64,000 nt of DNA from Anaerolineales bacterium (lineage in GTDB: Bacteria > Chloroflexota > Anaerolineae > Anaerolineales > RBG-16-64-43). The notes beneath the pieces were generated by a model. It was not told the DNA's origin and did no database searches. It worked only from the letters and a program-made list of their open reading frames with translations. Within the stretch, counting starts at the first letter, position 1. Every line of letters starts with the position of its first letter. This document shows positions 9,887 through 15,970 of this stretch, one piece after another. Position numbers and translations under genes: made by a program. The stretch is from positions 1-64,000 of the forward strand of contig JAFGKK010000135.1 in NCBI GenBank assembly GCA_016928575.1, read 5' to 3'.

Positions 9887-10386
9887 GGGAAAGGCCGAGG
9901 CCGTCTGTTTGATCACCCCGGGCTCCATGCACAAGCTTTTCCCCCGGTTGCATGGATGGCTTCCGCGCTTTCCCGCATAGCCCCGGCGGCTTCCGGGATC
10001 GTCGCAGCCTTGGGGGCAACGTCCGGCTTGCGCGGTCGCCGTCACGGCGGTCGGGTCTTCGCGAGCCGGGAGGGCTTGCGTCATGGACGAAGCCACGGCG
10101 GCGGTGATCTCACGCTTTCACGAGAAAATGAATCCCCCGTGGTTTCCCCTCCCACGAAGCGGGCATCTTCCCAGGGGGGTACGGAAAGAGTCGATCACGC
10201 CAGCATTTTCACTTTGCGGGTAATCCCGCCGTTCAAATCCGATGTGCCCGTGAAAAAAAATTGGCAAGCGGCGGGGGTCAACCAAGAAAAACCGTGACCG
10301 CGGGAAAAGGATCGCCGGATTATCGGGTTTTCTTTCGGAGGATTGGACCGGGCTGGGCGGGAAACGAGGATCGGAAGGGGTTTGTA
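9887..10386. other. Gene-free spacer left of the integrated element
   Basis: About 500 bases without a convincing gene. The longest open frame here (9956-10297, plus strand) lacks a ribosome site and reads as low-complexity arginine/glycine sequence. I see no clear terminator or RNA gene; the tRNA-Leu promoter begins at 10387. Confidence 0.4.
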
Positions 10387-10415
10387 TTGACCGGATGCCG
10401 CCGCTCGACTATACT
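10387..10415 (+). promoter_or_regulatory. Strong sigma70-type promoter of the original tRNA-Leu gene, now driving int
   Basis: TTGACC (10387-10392) and TATACT (10410-10415) are separated by exactly 17 bases, and the -10 box ends 11 bases before the tRNA 5' end at 10427. This is the host side of the left junction. In the integrated state, transcription from here reads through the half tRNA into the integrase gene about 110 bases downstream. Confidence 0.8.
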
Positions 10416-10425
10416 CGGACGGGAA

Positions 10426-10468
10426 TGCCGGAGTGGCGGAACTGGCAGACGCGCACGACTCAAAATCG
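10426..10468 (+). repeat. attL: 43-bp direct repeat, 5' half of tRNA-Leu(CAA)
   Basis: Identical over 43 bases to 15438-15480. It covers the tRNA from its first base through the anticodon loop into the 3' strand of the anticodon stem, then diverges (GA instead of TG). The remainder of the tRNA is absent, so this copy cannot make a functional tRNA. It marks the left end of the mobile element. Confidence 0.93.
10427..10468 (+). pseudogene. Truncated tRNA-Leu(CAA), 5' half only
   Basis: The acceptor 5' strand (GCCGGAG), D arm and anticodon loop (CTCAAAA) are intact, but variable arm, T arm and acceptor 3' strand are missing because the integrated element interrupts the gene here. The complete version is at 15439-15523. 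Confidence 0.9.
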
Positions 10469-10525
10469 GACGCTCCCCGCGAATCGTAGAGACGACCGTA
10501 TTCCATGCCCCGAAGGGATGGCGGC

Positions 10526-11458
10526 ATGGAAATCAAGCAAACGACTCCCCTTAAAGTAAAACCGCAATTCAGAGTAAGTACTCCCCTCGCAGAATGGATT
10601 GAGTCTTTCCTCACGGCCCGCAAGGCGGAAGCGGTATCAACCCGGACCCTCGAATACTATCGCGCGAACCTGAATAATTTTTTAACCTGGGCTAATTCGC
10701 AATTCGTGAAGACGGTCGAAGAAATCACCCCCGACCATTTGAGAATGTACCTGCTACATCTTCGGGAGAGTCATAATCCCGGCGGGGTACATGGTCACTT
10801 CCGGGCGGTACGTTCATTCCTAAATTGGTTTGAGCGGGAAGCGGAACCCGAAGGCTGGCGGAACCCTATCGGGAAGGTGAAGCCGCCGAAGAACCCGGAC
10901 CATCCCCAACCCGTTGTAAGCATCGAAGGCGTGGAGCGTTTATTCAAGGCGGCCTCGGGCCGGATGATGGGCCGCGATAGGTGCATCATTCTGATTTTGG
11001 CCGATAGCGGCGTCCGGGCGCGGGAATTGCTAGGGCTTGACGTTGCGGATGTGGACCCGTTCGGTGGGGAAGTAAAAATCCGAAGGGGCAAGGGCGGGAA
11101 AAGCCGGACCGTTTTTATCTCCAGCCGGACCCGGAGAATCCTTAGGGCGTGGATTCGCGTCCGGGGTGAGAAGTCGGGGCCGCTGTTTATCACGGATGAA
11201 AAAACGCGGTTGACCTATGGCGGCTTGCGGCAGGTATTGGAACGGCTGGCGGAACGGGCCGGGATGGATGCGCCGTCAATCCATAGCTTCCGAAGGTTCT
11301 TCGCAATTGAATCTTTACGGGCCGGGATGGACCTGCTAAGCCTATCCCGACTCATGGGGCATTCGGATTTGAGTCTATTGGCGCGGTATGCAAGGCAGAA
11401 CGTGGACGACCTACGGGCCGCGCATGAGAAGGCGGGGCCGCTAGGGGGTGGAAAATGA
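10526..11458 (+). CDS. int: Tyrosine recombinase / integrase of the element
   Basis: Site-specific recombinase that would insert and excise the element at the tRNA-Leu sequence. The 310-residue protein has an N-terminal SAM-like core-binding domain (about 18-105) and a C-terminal catalytic domain with all expected residues: R164 (SGVRARE), a lysine in RRGKGGKSR (about 189-192), HSFR with H253 and R256, H279 (MGHSD) and the nucleophile Y288 (LARYARQ). The ATG at 10526 is preferred over 10505 because GAAGGGA lies upstream. It lies just inside attL, as is usual, and its stop overlaps the next start (ATGA). Confidence 0.95.
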   Translation: MEIKQTTPLKVKPQFRVSTPLAEWIESFLTARKAEAVSTRTLEYYRANLNNFLTWANSQFVKTVEEITPDHLRMYLLHLRESHNPGGVHGHFRAVRSFLNWFEREAEPEGWRNPIGKVKPPKNPDHPQPVVSIEGVERLFKAASGRMMGRDRCIILILADSGVRARELLGLDVADVDPFGGEVKIRRGKGGKSRTVFISSRTRRILRAWIRVRGEKSGPLFITDEKTRLTYGGLRQVLERLAERAGMDAPSIHSFRRFFAIESLRAGMDLLSLSRLMGHSDLSLLARYARQNVDDLRAAHEKAGPLGGGK

Positions 11459-11676
11459 ACGCGCGCGCATGGCTTCTCAATCATCCGCTGATATTGAGGT
11501 CGGCGGCGTTTATGACTTCGGCCGGTTTGACCCCCGATACGATTTGTCGGAGCATCGACCGGGCGCTAATCCCGGACCTGCCGAACGACTCGGAGCGCGG
11601 CGAGGTGATTCGCGTCTTGCGGAGGATGGTCAAAAAGGAATCTTCCATGAAGGGAGGTGAACCATGGACTTCCTAA
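11455..11676 (+). CDS. Small unknown protein of the element, coupled to int
   Basis: A 73-residue protein starting in the ATGA overlap with the int stop codon, which implies translational coupling. It has a possible helical pattern (AWLLNHPLILRSAAFMTSAG, then VIRVLRRMVKKESS) and is basic at the C-terminus. I do not recognise a family. Being coupled to int, it could be an excision or DNA-binding accessory factor, but that is only a positional guess. Its end overlaps the start of the next small gene. Confidence 0.6.
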   Translation: MNARAWLLNHPLILRSAAFMTSAGLTPDTICRSIDRALIPDLPNDSERGEVIRVLRRMVKKESSMKGGEPWTS

Positions 11677-11759
11677 CGTTGATAATCCTTAGGCACCTGG
11701 CGGACCTTTTTAACCGCTGGGGGCTTCCCCTGGGATTGTTGGGCTTGTTTCTGGAATAG
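11664..11759 (+). CDS. 31-residue hydrophobic peptide with a near-perfect ribosome site
   Basis: The start is preceded by AGGGAGGTGA at ideal distance, one of the best ribosome sites in the window. The product (MDFLTLIILRHLADLFNRWG, then LPLGLLGLFLE) is strongly hydrophobic or amphipathic and could insert in a membrane. The start lies inside the upstream gene's last codons, in another frame. No family recognised; a small membrane peptide or toxin-like peptide is possible, or a leader peptide. Confidence 0.5.
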   Translation: MDFLTLIILRHLADLFNRWGLPLGLLGLFLE

Positions 11760-11765
11760 GCGGAT

Positions 11766-11794
11766 TTGACAACTCGCGAAAATTGTCTTATCCT
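11766..11794 (+). promoter_or_regulatory. Promoter of the element's cargo operon with an overlapping inverted repeat
   Basis: Consensus TTGACA (11766-11771), 17-base spacer and TATCCT (11789-11794). The inverted repeat GACAA/TTGTC (11768-11772 and 11783-11787) overlaps the -35 box and spacer, the position of a repressor operator. A second TTGTC palindrome is at 13032-13044. Confidence 0.65.
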
Positions 11795-11887
11795 TATAGT
11801 GTAAAGTGAATGGCCCGGCGGGGCGAGGCGGTGCGAGGCGGGGCGGTGCAAGGCGAGGATAATTAAATATCATCAGAGAGAGGCGGA

Positions 11888-11912
11888 CCAGCCGAAAGGC
11901 TGGCCCGTTGCT
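11888..11912 (+). promoter_or_regulatory. GNRA-loop hairpin in the 5' leader of the cargo operon
   Basis: CCAGCC, GAAA loop, GGCTGG forms a perfect six-pair hairpin at 11888-11903, followed by a short CTTTT. It could be an attenuator or transcript stabiliser between the promoter at 11766 and the gene at 11929. A GC-rich stretch of near-repeats of GGCGAGGCGG precedes it at about 11817-11860. Confidence 0.4.
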
Positions 11913-11928
11913 TTTAACCGGAGGAAAC

Positions 11929-12090
11929 ATGGAACGCAAAGACAAAAAACTTTTTCAAGTTTGGTTCGACCCTAAAGACCGCAAAACGTTGACCGGATTA
12001 TCCCGGAAGTTGGACCGCGATTGTTCCGCCGTGGTCCGTTTTCTGGTAAGGAATGCCGGAAGCGTCTTGCTTCCAAAGGCGGAAAAATGA
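11929..12090 (+). CDS. Ribbon-helix-helix-like small DNA-binding protein (putative)
   Basis: A 53-residue basic protein. The pattern is a short strand (KLFQVWFDP), a helix (KDRKTLTGLSRKLD), a turn (RDC) and a second helix (SAVVRFLVRNAGSVL), which is the layout of Arc/CopG-type ribbon-helix-helix proteins. A GGAGG ribosome site lies just upstream. As the first gene behind the 11766 promoter with an inverted repeat, it is a good candidate for the element's own repressor or copy control. The fold call rests on pattern, not a recognised signature. Confidence 0.6.
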   Translation: MERKDKKLFQVWFDPKDRKTLTGLSRKLDRDCSAVVRFLVRNAGSVLLPKAEK

Positions 12091-12434
12091 ATGAAGCCTA
12101 TCTAGTGGACCCAGACCTTGAGGTTGAGCGGTTGAAAGCGGAGATTGAATCGTACCGAAAGTCATTAGGCCATCGCGCGCCATCCGGCGACGAGTCGCGG
12201 CACCTTTTCAGACTACAAATTTTTTTGACCGAGGCGCAAAGGCGGGCGGATGAGGCGAGGCTATTCGGTGCGTTCCGTGAGTTGAAAAAACCCGAAACTC
12301 CGCCCGAACCGCCAAGTTTCGATATCCTCATGGGGCGTCAAATGAAGGGCTTCTCTCCGCCCCCGCGCGCGCCCCAACCCGGTCAATGGACTACGGAGAG
12401 TATCGCCCGGAAGATGCTGGAGGAGAAACCTTGA
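12087..12434 (+). CDS. Unknown protein of the element (115 residues)
   Basis: Starts inside the stop codon of the previous gene (ATGA). The first half is rich in charged residues and likely helical (VERLKAEIESYRKSL; RLQIFLTEAQRRADEARL); the second half is proline-rich (KKPETPPEPPSF, FSPPPRAPQPGQW). It ends with TTESIARKMLEEKP. No family recognised. The proline-rich spacer between helical parts is compatible with an adaptor role, which is speculation. Confidence 0.65.
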   Translation: MNEAYLVDPDLEVERLKAEIESYRKSLGHRAPSGDESRHLFRLQIFLTEAQRRADEARLFGAFRELKKPETPPEPPSFDILMGRQMKGFSPPPRAPQPGQWTTESIARKMLEEKP

Positions 12435-12607
12435 TTGACTTGCGCGAATTGGAGGGAGAGATTCAGAATCAGCGGAATTTGATTAAGTGGATGCGGTCCG
12501 ACCGGGGCAAAAACCACGAAAAGGATTTGGCTAATTCGGAAAAGAAGCTTGCCCGTCTTATCAAAAGGCGAGACTCAATTTTGAAAAATCGAAAGGTTTT
12601 CAAATGA
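12431..12607 (+). CDS. Short coiled-coil protein of the element (58 residues)
   Basis: I place the start at TTG 12431, overlapping the previous stop as TTGA, with GGAGGAG just upstream; an in-frame ATG at 12386 would lie far inside the preceding gene. The product (LRELEGEIQNQRNLIKWMR, then KDLANSEKKLARLIKRRDSI) is highly charged with heptad-like spacing, so probably a coiled coil. Function unknown. Confidence 0.6.
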   Translation: MIDLRELEGEIQNQRNLIKWMRSDRGKNHEKDLANSEKKLARLIKRRDSILKNRKVFK

Positions 12608-13011
12608 ATACTTCAGCAGAGAATTTTAGGAAACATCTTTACATCGGGATGCAATCCGTCCTCAAAGAAAAGGCAAAGGCGGAGCCGTTGCGCGTTCGGC
12701 GCGGAGGATTCGCTTCCGTGATATTTCCAGACTCATATACCAAAGGGGCCGACCTGCGCCGGGCGACCTTTGGGGAAGCGTTGACGAATTCCATAACCCA
12801 TCCGGACGGGTTCGAGGCAAAAGTCAAGGAAGCAAAGCATAGCGCGGCAACCCGGCAGGCTTTGGCCGATGATTGCAGGCGCTTGACCGACCAGCTTTCG
12901 GCCGACCTCCGCAAGGCGATTACATCCGGGACGGCTTTTGGAGGGACCGGAACGTTGCGGCGTCGGCTGGAGCAATTCTCCGATGACGTTTTCGGCTTAA
13001 TTGGAGCCTGA
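12604..13011 (+). CDS. Unknown protein of the element (135 residues)
   Basis: Starts in an ATGA overlap with the previous gene, the third such overlap in a row, so the four genes from 11929 form a tightly coupled operon. The protein is mixed alpha/beta with many charged residues (RRLTDQLSADLRKAITSGTA; LRRRLEQFSDDVFGLIGA). No signal peptide or membrane segment, no recognised family. Confidence 0.7.
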   Translation: MNTSAENFRKHLYIGMQSVLKEKAKAEPLRVRRGGFASVIFPDSYTKGADLRRATFGEALTNSITHPDGFEAKVKEAKHSAATRQALADDCRRLTDQLSADLRKAITSGTAFGGTGTLRRRLEQFSDDVFGLIGA

Positions 13012-13031
13012 TTTTACCGGCGCGGTATTCG

Positions 13032-13044
13032 GACAATAATTGTC
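13032..13044. promoter_or_regulatory. Perfect palindrome, putative operator 2 of the element
   Basis: GACAATAATTGTC is a perfect 13-base palindrome 60 bases upstream of the next gene. It shares the decamer AATTGTCTTA (13038-13047) with the promoter-overlapping repeat at 11781-11790. Two copies of one site beside two transcription units suggest one regulator controls both. Confidence 0.5.
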
Positions 13045-13102
13045 TTAAAAGCAAACCGCCCCCCGTGCCCTGGGTGGCGGATGCAGAAAGGAATAAAAAT
13101 CT

Positions 13103-13501
13103 ATGCAGACACAGCATACCACCCAAACGAAAACAAATCAAATCTATTCCGAATCGGGGAAGGTTATCGGAAGCGTTAACGGCGGAGTGTTCCGTAAGTC
13201 AATCGCCTTTTCCCGTCACGCTTTGCGCCGTCCGCCCGCCCTGGCCGTGGATGAATGCGCGTTACTCCAAGCGCGGGAGGCCGGAGCGGTGGAAATTCGA
13301 ATCAGGGATTCCGAATCGGGGAAAGTCTACTCATGCCCTATCCCACTATTCAAGGAACACGCCTTCATCCTTGACCGGGGCTTTGGAAAGCAATATGCGC
13401 TTCTGTTGTCTTGGTGGACTATTCGGGACGGGGAAGGATTGACTCTTCAGCGTCCGCCGGTCGAACGGGTGAAGGTTGAGCAATTGGCGATGGGTTTTTA
13501 A
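13103..13501 (+). CDS. Unknown protein of the element (132 residues)
   Basis: Clear ribosome site (GAAAGGA) and about 90 bases of spacing from the previous gene, so it may have its own promoter near the palindrome at 13032. The sequence contains two similar short phrases, YSESGKVIGS near the N-terminus and DSESGKVYSC in the middle, and a possible beta-rich core (AFILDRGFGKQYALLLSWW). No family recognised. Confidence 0.65.
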   Translation: MQTQHTTQTKTNQIYSESGKVIGSVNGGVFRKSIAFSRHALRRPPALAVDECALLQAREAGAVEIRIRDSESGKVYSCPIPLFKEHAFILDRGFGKQYALLLSWWTIRDGEGLTLQRPPVERVKVEQLAMGF

Positions 13502-13502
13502 A

Positions 13503-13754
13503 ATGAGTCGAGGGTTTGGAAGACGGCAAAGGCTAATACTCAATGCGTTGGAGGAACGGGAAGGATTCTACCTTCGGGAAATGGCGGGGGAGACACATTC
13601 GGATTATTCCGCATTCCATAGAGCCGCTTGGAGCCTGTGCGAGAACGGGCGGCTTGAGATACAGCGATACATCTGCGGAGCTTGTGGTTATGACAAGGTT
13701 TTTATTCGGCGGGTTGGAAGTAATGCAATCCCGGAGAATCGCAATCATACATGA
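13503..13754 (+). CDS. Small winged-helix-like protein with a CxxC pair (83 residues)
   Basis: Starts two bases after the preceding stop. The segment RRQRLILNALEEREGFYLREM, and the following DYSAFHRAAWSLCENGRLE, look like a helix-turn-helix, and ICGACGYDKVFIRR looks like a beta wing with a CxxC. This suggests a small DNA-binding regulator, but I cannot assign a family. It is the last gene before a long hairpin at 13760. Confidence 0.6.
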   Translation: MSRGFGRRQRLILNALEEREGFYLREMAGETHSDYSAFHRAAWSLCENGRLEIQRYICGACGYDKVFIRRVGSNAIPENRNHT

Positions 13755-13759
13755 TTGAT

Positions 13760-13800
13760 AAGTGTGGAACGAGTGCCAAAAAAGAACTCGTTTCACACTT
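13760..13800 (+). terminator. Long hairpin at the end of the cargo operon
   Basis: Fifteen-base arms (13760-13774 and 13786-13800) pair with a single G.T position, around an 11-base A-rich loop. It follows the last cargo gene by five bases. There is no T tract after it, so it may act as a transcript 3' end protector or replication structure as well as a terminator. Confidence 0.5.
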
Positions 13801-14002
13801 AGAACAAAAGCCGTTGGACAGAATCGCCCGGCCCGCCCGTGATGGGGAGATGTAATGCACGAGACAACGGGACCGCGAGGGCAGCCGTGATACTAGCCGG
13901 GTGCGAGGTCAAGAAAATGCGGCGCAACCATAATTTTTTTCTTCGCGAGAATAATCATTTTTTCGCGGAAAGCATACATTCTCTTTTCCCGGAATGGATT
14001 GA

Positions 14003-14033
14003 GAATCAAAGTTCCTTCATGGTACTTTGATTC
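14003..14033. repeat. Perfect 10-bp inverted repeat
   Basis: GAATCAAAGT (14003-14012) and ACTTTGATTC (14024-14033) flank an 11-base loop. The hairpin is itself bracketed by two copies of TTTTCCCGGAA. Confidence 0.6.
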
Positions 14034-14152
14034 CGTTTTCCCGGAACGGGATGTTCGATGTTCGATGCGGAATGCTTCGGGGTAGAACACCCCTACGCGC
14101 GCGCCGGCAAACCACCGGACGCGCCCCATCCAAGTTTCAAGGGATGATGCGC

Positions 14153-14197
14153 GAAGCGGTGGGGTTCCGCAAGCGCCCGGAAGCGGTGGGGTTCCGC
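14153..14197. repeat. Two 18-bp direct repeats
   Basis: GAAGCGGTGGGGTTCCGC occurs at 14153-14170 and again at 14180-14197, nine bases apart. Iteron-like spacing, but only two copies. Confidence 0.7.
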
Positions 14198-14225
14198 TGT
14201 AGGTCCATCACGTAAAAGGGCGTAA

Positions 14226-14262
14226 TTCTTCTGGCCCTCGTGATGGGCGAGGGCCAGAAGAA
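14226..14262. repeat. Perfect 15-bp inverted repeat, strong hairpin
   Basis: Arms TTCTTCTGGCCCTCG (14226-14240) and its exact complement (14248-14262) around a seven-base loop. No flanking T tract on the plus strand. Confidence 0.7.
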
Positions 14263-14477
14263 CGGCGGAAGGCGCGATTTCACGAGGGTAACAAAAAGGA
14301 ACCGTCGTCAAACTACGCCCCCACCCTTGCGGAAAGCGGAGGATTGCGGCGGATACCTGCAAGTTGTGAAAACCGTTCCTGGGCCTTCCTGGCGCGATGG
14401 TTGGGAGTAAATTCGGCCCCCGGAAGGTTTTTGACGATTAGCGGTCTTTCGTCATAGGATAATCACGAGGTGGTTTT

Positions 14478-14972
14478 ATGGGTGTAAAACAATCAGCTAA
14501 CAGGAAACGCGGGCCGGGCAAACCCTTTTCAAAAGACGACCCGCGAATCAATCGCAAGGGACGACCCCCAAAGGGGAATTCCTGGGCGGAGAATTTGAGA
14601 TTGATTCAATCCGCCGACGGTCCGACGATTGCGGCATGGGCGGACCACCTTCGGGAATTCAAACGACTTCCGGAAGGTGTGAGTCTACAAACCTTAGTTT
14701 GCGCTAATGCGTTCGCGTCGCTGTTGAGAGATTTCTCCCCCGGAGTATGGAATCTCATCATGGAGCGGACCGACGGGAAGACTCCGCTTCCCGTTATGGA
14801 TGTTCTACCACCCGCGAAGTTTGTAGAAGAGGCCAATAGGGTAATTTTGAGATATTACCAAGAAGGGCGAGTCACTTGGCAACAAATCTCCGGAGAGTAT
14901 GGCGCGGAGAACGCCCGGAGGCTATTTCTAGAGAACGGGATTCCAATTCCCGTAGAAGGCGAGGAACCATGA
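14478..14972 (+). CDS. DUF5681-like phage-associated protein
   Basis: The N-terminus (RGPGKPFSKDDPRINRKGRP) matches the DUF5681 pattern found in prophage proteins, often near packaging genes. The remaining part (to residue 164) is helical and ends acidic. It may bind DNA through the basic N-terminus, which has many Lys/Arg and Gly residues. This is the only link in the element to phage. It overlaps the next gene as ATGA. Role as small terminase-like protein is an inference. Confidence 0.65.
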   Translation: MGVKQSANRKRGPGKPFSKDDPRINRKGRPPKGNSWAENLRLIQSADGPTIAAWADHLREFKRLPEGVSLQTLVCANAFASLLRDFSPGVWNLIMERTDGKTPLPVMDVLPPAKFVEEANRVILRYYQEGRVTWQQISGEYGAENARRLFLENGIPIPVEGEEP

Positions 14973-15175
14973 GGTGCAATCGTTGTGGTCGAACGGCGGA
15001 TGATGTGGTGTTAGTGAAAGGTTCCGGGGCGGAGTCTTACTTGTGTCCGCTGTGCCGGGATGAGTATTACCCGATGCGCAAGCCTTCCGGGGAAAAAATT
15101 CTTATGCCGTCAAACCCGGTTTTGCGGAAACGAATGGTCGAGTTTTTCCGGCGGCATGACTTCGAGGGATGGTAA
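14969..15175 (+). CDS. Small zinc-ribbon protein (68 residues)
   Basis: Two CxxC knuckles (CNRC near the start and CPLC about 20 residues later) form a probable zinc ribbon, followed by a basic helical tail (NPVLRKRMVEFFRRHDFEGW). The start overlaps the preceding stop as ATGA with a GAGGAA ribosome site. Likely nucleic-acid or protein binding; partner probably the DUF5681-like protein. Specific function unknown. Confidence 0.65.
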   Translation: MRCNRCGRTADDVVLVKGSGAESYLCPLCRDEYYPMRKPSGEKILMPSNPVLRKRMVEFFRRHDFEGW

Positions 15176-15421
15176 AATGTTCGGCGGAGTTTCGATAGAC
15201 CCCATTTCCGGGGGGGTGGCAGGACGCGCAACGGGGGGGAAATTGACGCGTAGGATATAATGGGATTGAAAGAACACGGCCCAACCGAGGGGGGCGGCCG
15301 GGCCGTGAGCAAGCCGGGTTAGCGGCTCGCAATCAGATTATAGCATGGGCCGCTCCCGCAACCGGGACGGCGCTCGTTTTTTAAAGCAACCGACTCGGAA
15401 AATTCACGGCATGGGATACGG
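15176..15421. other. Right-end non-coding region of the element
   Basis: No gene seen. An inverted repeat CACGGCCC/GGGCCGTG spans 15275-15307, and a TTTTTT run lies at about 15378. These bases supply the region immediately upstream of the restored tRNA, including its -10 box. Confidence 0.5.
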
Positions 15422-15427
15422 TATAAT
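15422..15427 (+). promoter_or_regulatory. Element-derived -10 box of the restored tRNA-Leu gene
   Basis: TATAAT ends 11 bases before the tRNA, the same spacing as at the left end. Unlike the left promoter, there is no good -35 box at 16-18 bases (AAAATT or similar). In an excised circle this box would instead face the integrase gene. Confidence 0.65.
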
Positions 15428-15437
15428 TCGCTTGATT

Positions 15438-15480
15438 TGCCGGAGTGGCGGAACTGGCAGACGCGCACGACTCAAAATCG
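15438..15480 (+). repeat. attR: 43-bp direct repeat, 5' half of tRNA-Leu(CAA)
   Basis: Identical to 10426-10468. It is brought by the element and joins seamlessly to the chromosomal 3' half of the tRNA from 15481 on. Confidence 0.93.
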
Positions 15481-15523
15481 TGTCCCGCTCGGCGGGATGA
15501 GGGTTCGATTCCCTCCTTCGGCA
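15439..15523 (+). tRNA. tRNA-Leu(CAA), hybrid of element 5' half and host 3' half
   Basis: An 85-base class II tRNA: acceptor GCCGGAG pairs with CTTCGGC (one G.T), anticodon loop CTCAAAA with anticodon CAA at 15473-15475, long variable arm (TCCCGC/GCGGGA), T arm GAGGG/CCCTC, discriminator A15523, CCA not encoded. Decodes UUG. The element boundary runs through the anticodon stem at 15480/15481, so the gene is intact after integration but its promoter comes from the element. Confidence 0.95.
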
Positions 15524-15616
15524 CTGGATGGGAGTATCGCGGTAACCTTTCGTGTTCCGGGACGATGCGTCAGGCAACCAACGCGCAGCGTCCCGGTTCT
15601 GTTTTCCTGAGGCGGG

Positions 15617-15970
15617 ATGAAGCGGTTTCTCTTGTTGCTCGGCGGAACGATGGCCGGGGTCCTGATCGGCGCCTGGTACGGCTGGTCGATCAGCCCGGTG
15701 ACCTACACCGAGATCTCCCCGGACCAGCTACGGGCCGAGTACCAAGCCGATTACGTGCTGATGGTGGCCGAAACCTACGCCGCCGACCACGACCTGGGGC
15801 AGGCGGCCGTGCGGCTCTCGCGCCTGGGTCAATCCGACTTGGCCGGGTTGGTTCGCCGGATCGCAGACGCGTATGAGGCGGCCGGATACTCCGAAGAAGA
15901 CTGCGCCCGATTGGAGGATCTGGCGCGCGACCTGGCTCGGGTTTCGACGATTCCGACGGCGGCGCCGTGA
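15617..15970 (+). CDS. Membrane-anchored protein of unknown function, paralog A
   Basis: A 117-residue protein with one N-terminal membrane helix (FLLLLGGTMAGVLIGAWYGW) and a short helical extracytoplasmic part (RAEYQADYVLMVAETYAADH). The next gene starts in its stop codon and encodes a longer paralog with the same layout: helix, IRP/ISP motif, then a repeat-like helical segment with Y-I/V-L-x-ATAY. Function unknown; the conserved helical part resembles a TPR-like unit in which residues count sequentially along a queue, but no family is recognised. Confidence 0.8.
   Translation: MKRFLLLLGGTMAGVLIGAWYGWSISPVTYTEISPDQLRAEYQADYVLMVAETYAADHDLGQAAVRLSRLGQSDLAGLVRRIADAYEAAGYSEEDCARLEDLARDLARVSTIPTAAP

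Larger units (their letters stand above)
13755..14477. other. Hairpin- and repeat-rich non-coding block of the element
   Basis: About 720 bases without a credible gene. It contains three long inverted repeats (13760-13800, 14003-14033, 14226-14262), a pair of 18-base direct repeats (14153-14170 and 14180-14197), an AT-rich stretch (13930-13990), and the tandem ATGTTCG/ATGTTCG near 14051. This mix is typical of an origin, transfer or packaging region, but no initiator gene is recognisable. One 20-base word here (14140-14159) recurs exactly at 25113-25132. Confidence 0.6.
10469..15480. mobile_element. Integrated 5-kb mobile element in tRNA-Leu(CAA)
   Basis: The segment lies between two 43-bp repeats of the tRNA-Leu 5' half and starts with a tyrosine recombinase gene reading inward from the left end. 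It carries about a dozen mostly small genes on the plus strand, several overlapping stop-to-start, plus a 720-base hairpin-rich gap. Base composition is more AT-rich than the flanks and codon use differs. A DUF5681-like protein hints at phage ancestry, but no capsid, large terminase, replication initiator or conjugation gene is recognisable, so a phage-satellite-like or other dependent integrative element is the best description. Confidence 0.88.

Noticed and set aside
9956-10297. Open frame of 113 codons left of the mobile element
   Set aside because: No ribosome site, low-complexity Arg/Gly/Ser product, no homology pattern.
12386-12430. ATG start for the coiled-coil gene
   Set aside because: It lies deep in the previous gene; the TTG at 12431 overlaps that gene's stop and has an ideal GGAGGAG site.
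13839-14030. Open frame of 63 codons after the long hairpin
   Set aside because: No ribosome site, starts near repeats and runs through the AT-rich hairpin region; looks random.
14093-14362. Minus-strand open frame in the element's non-coding block
   Set aside because: Its repeated AEPHRF phrase simply reflects the two 18-base direct repeats; no ribosome site.
15240-15262. TTGACG followed by TATAAT as a promoter
   Set aside because: Only seven bases separate the two boxes, far from the 16-18 needed, so they cannot act as a -35/-10 pair.
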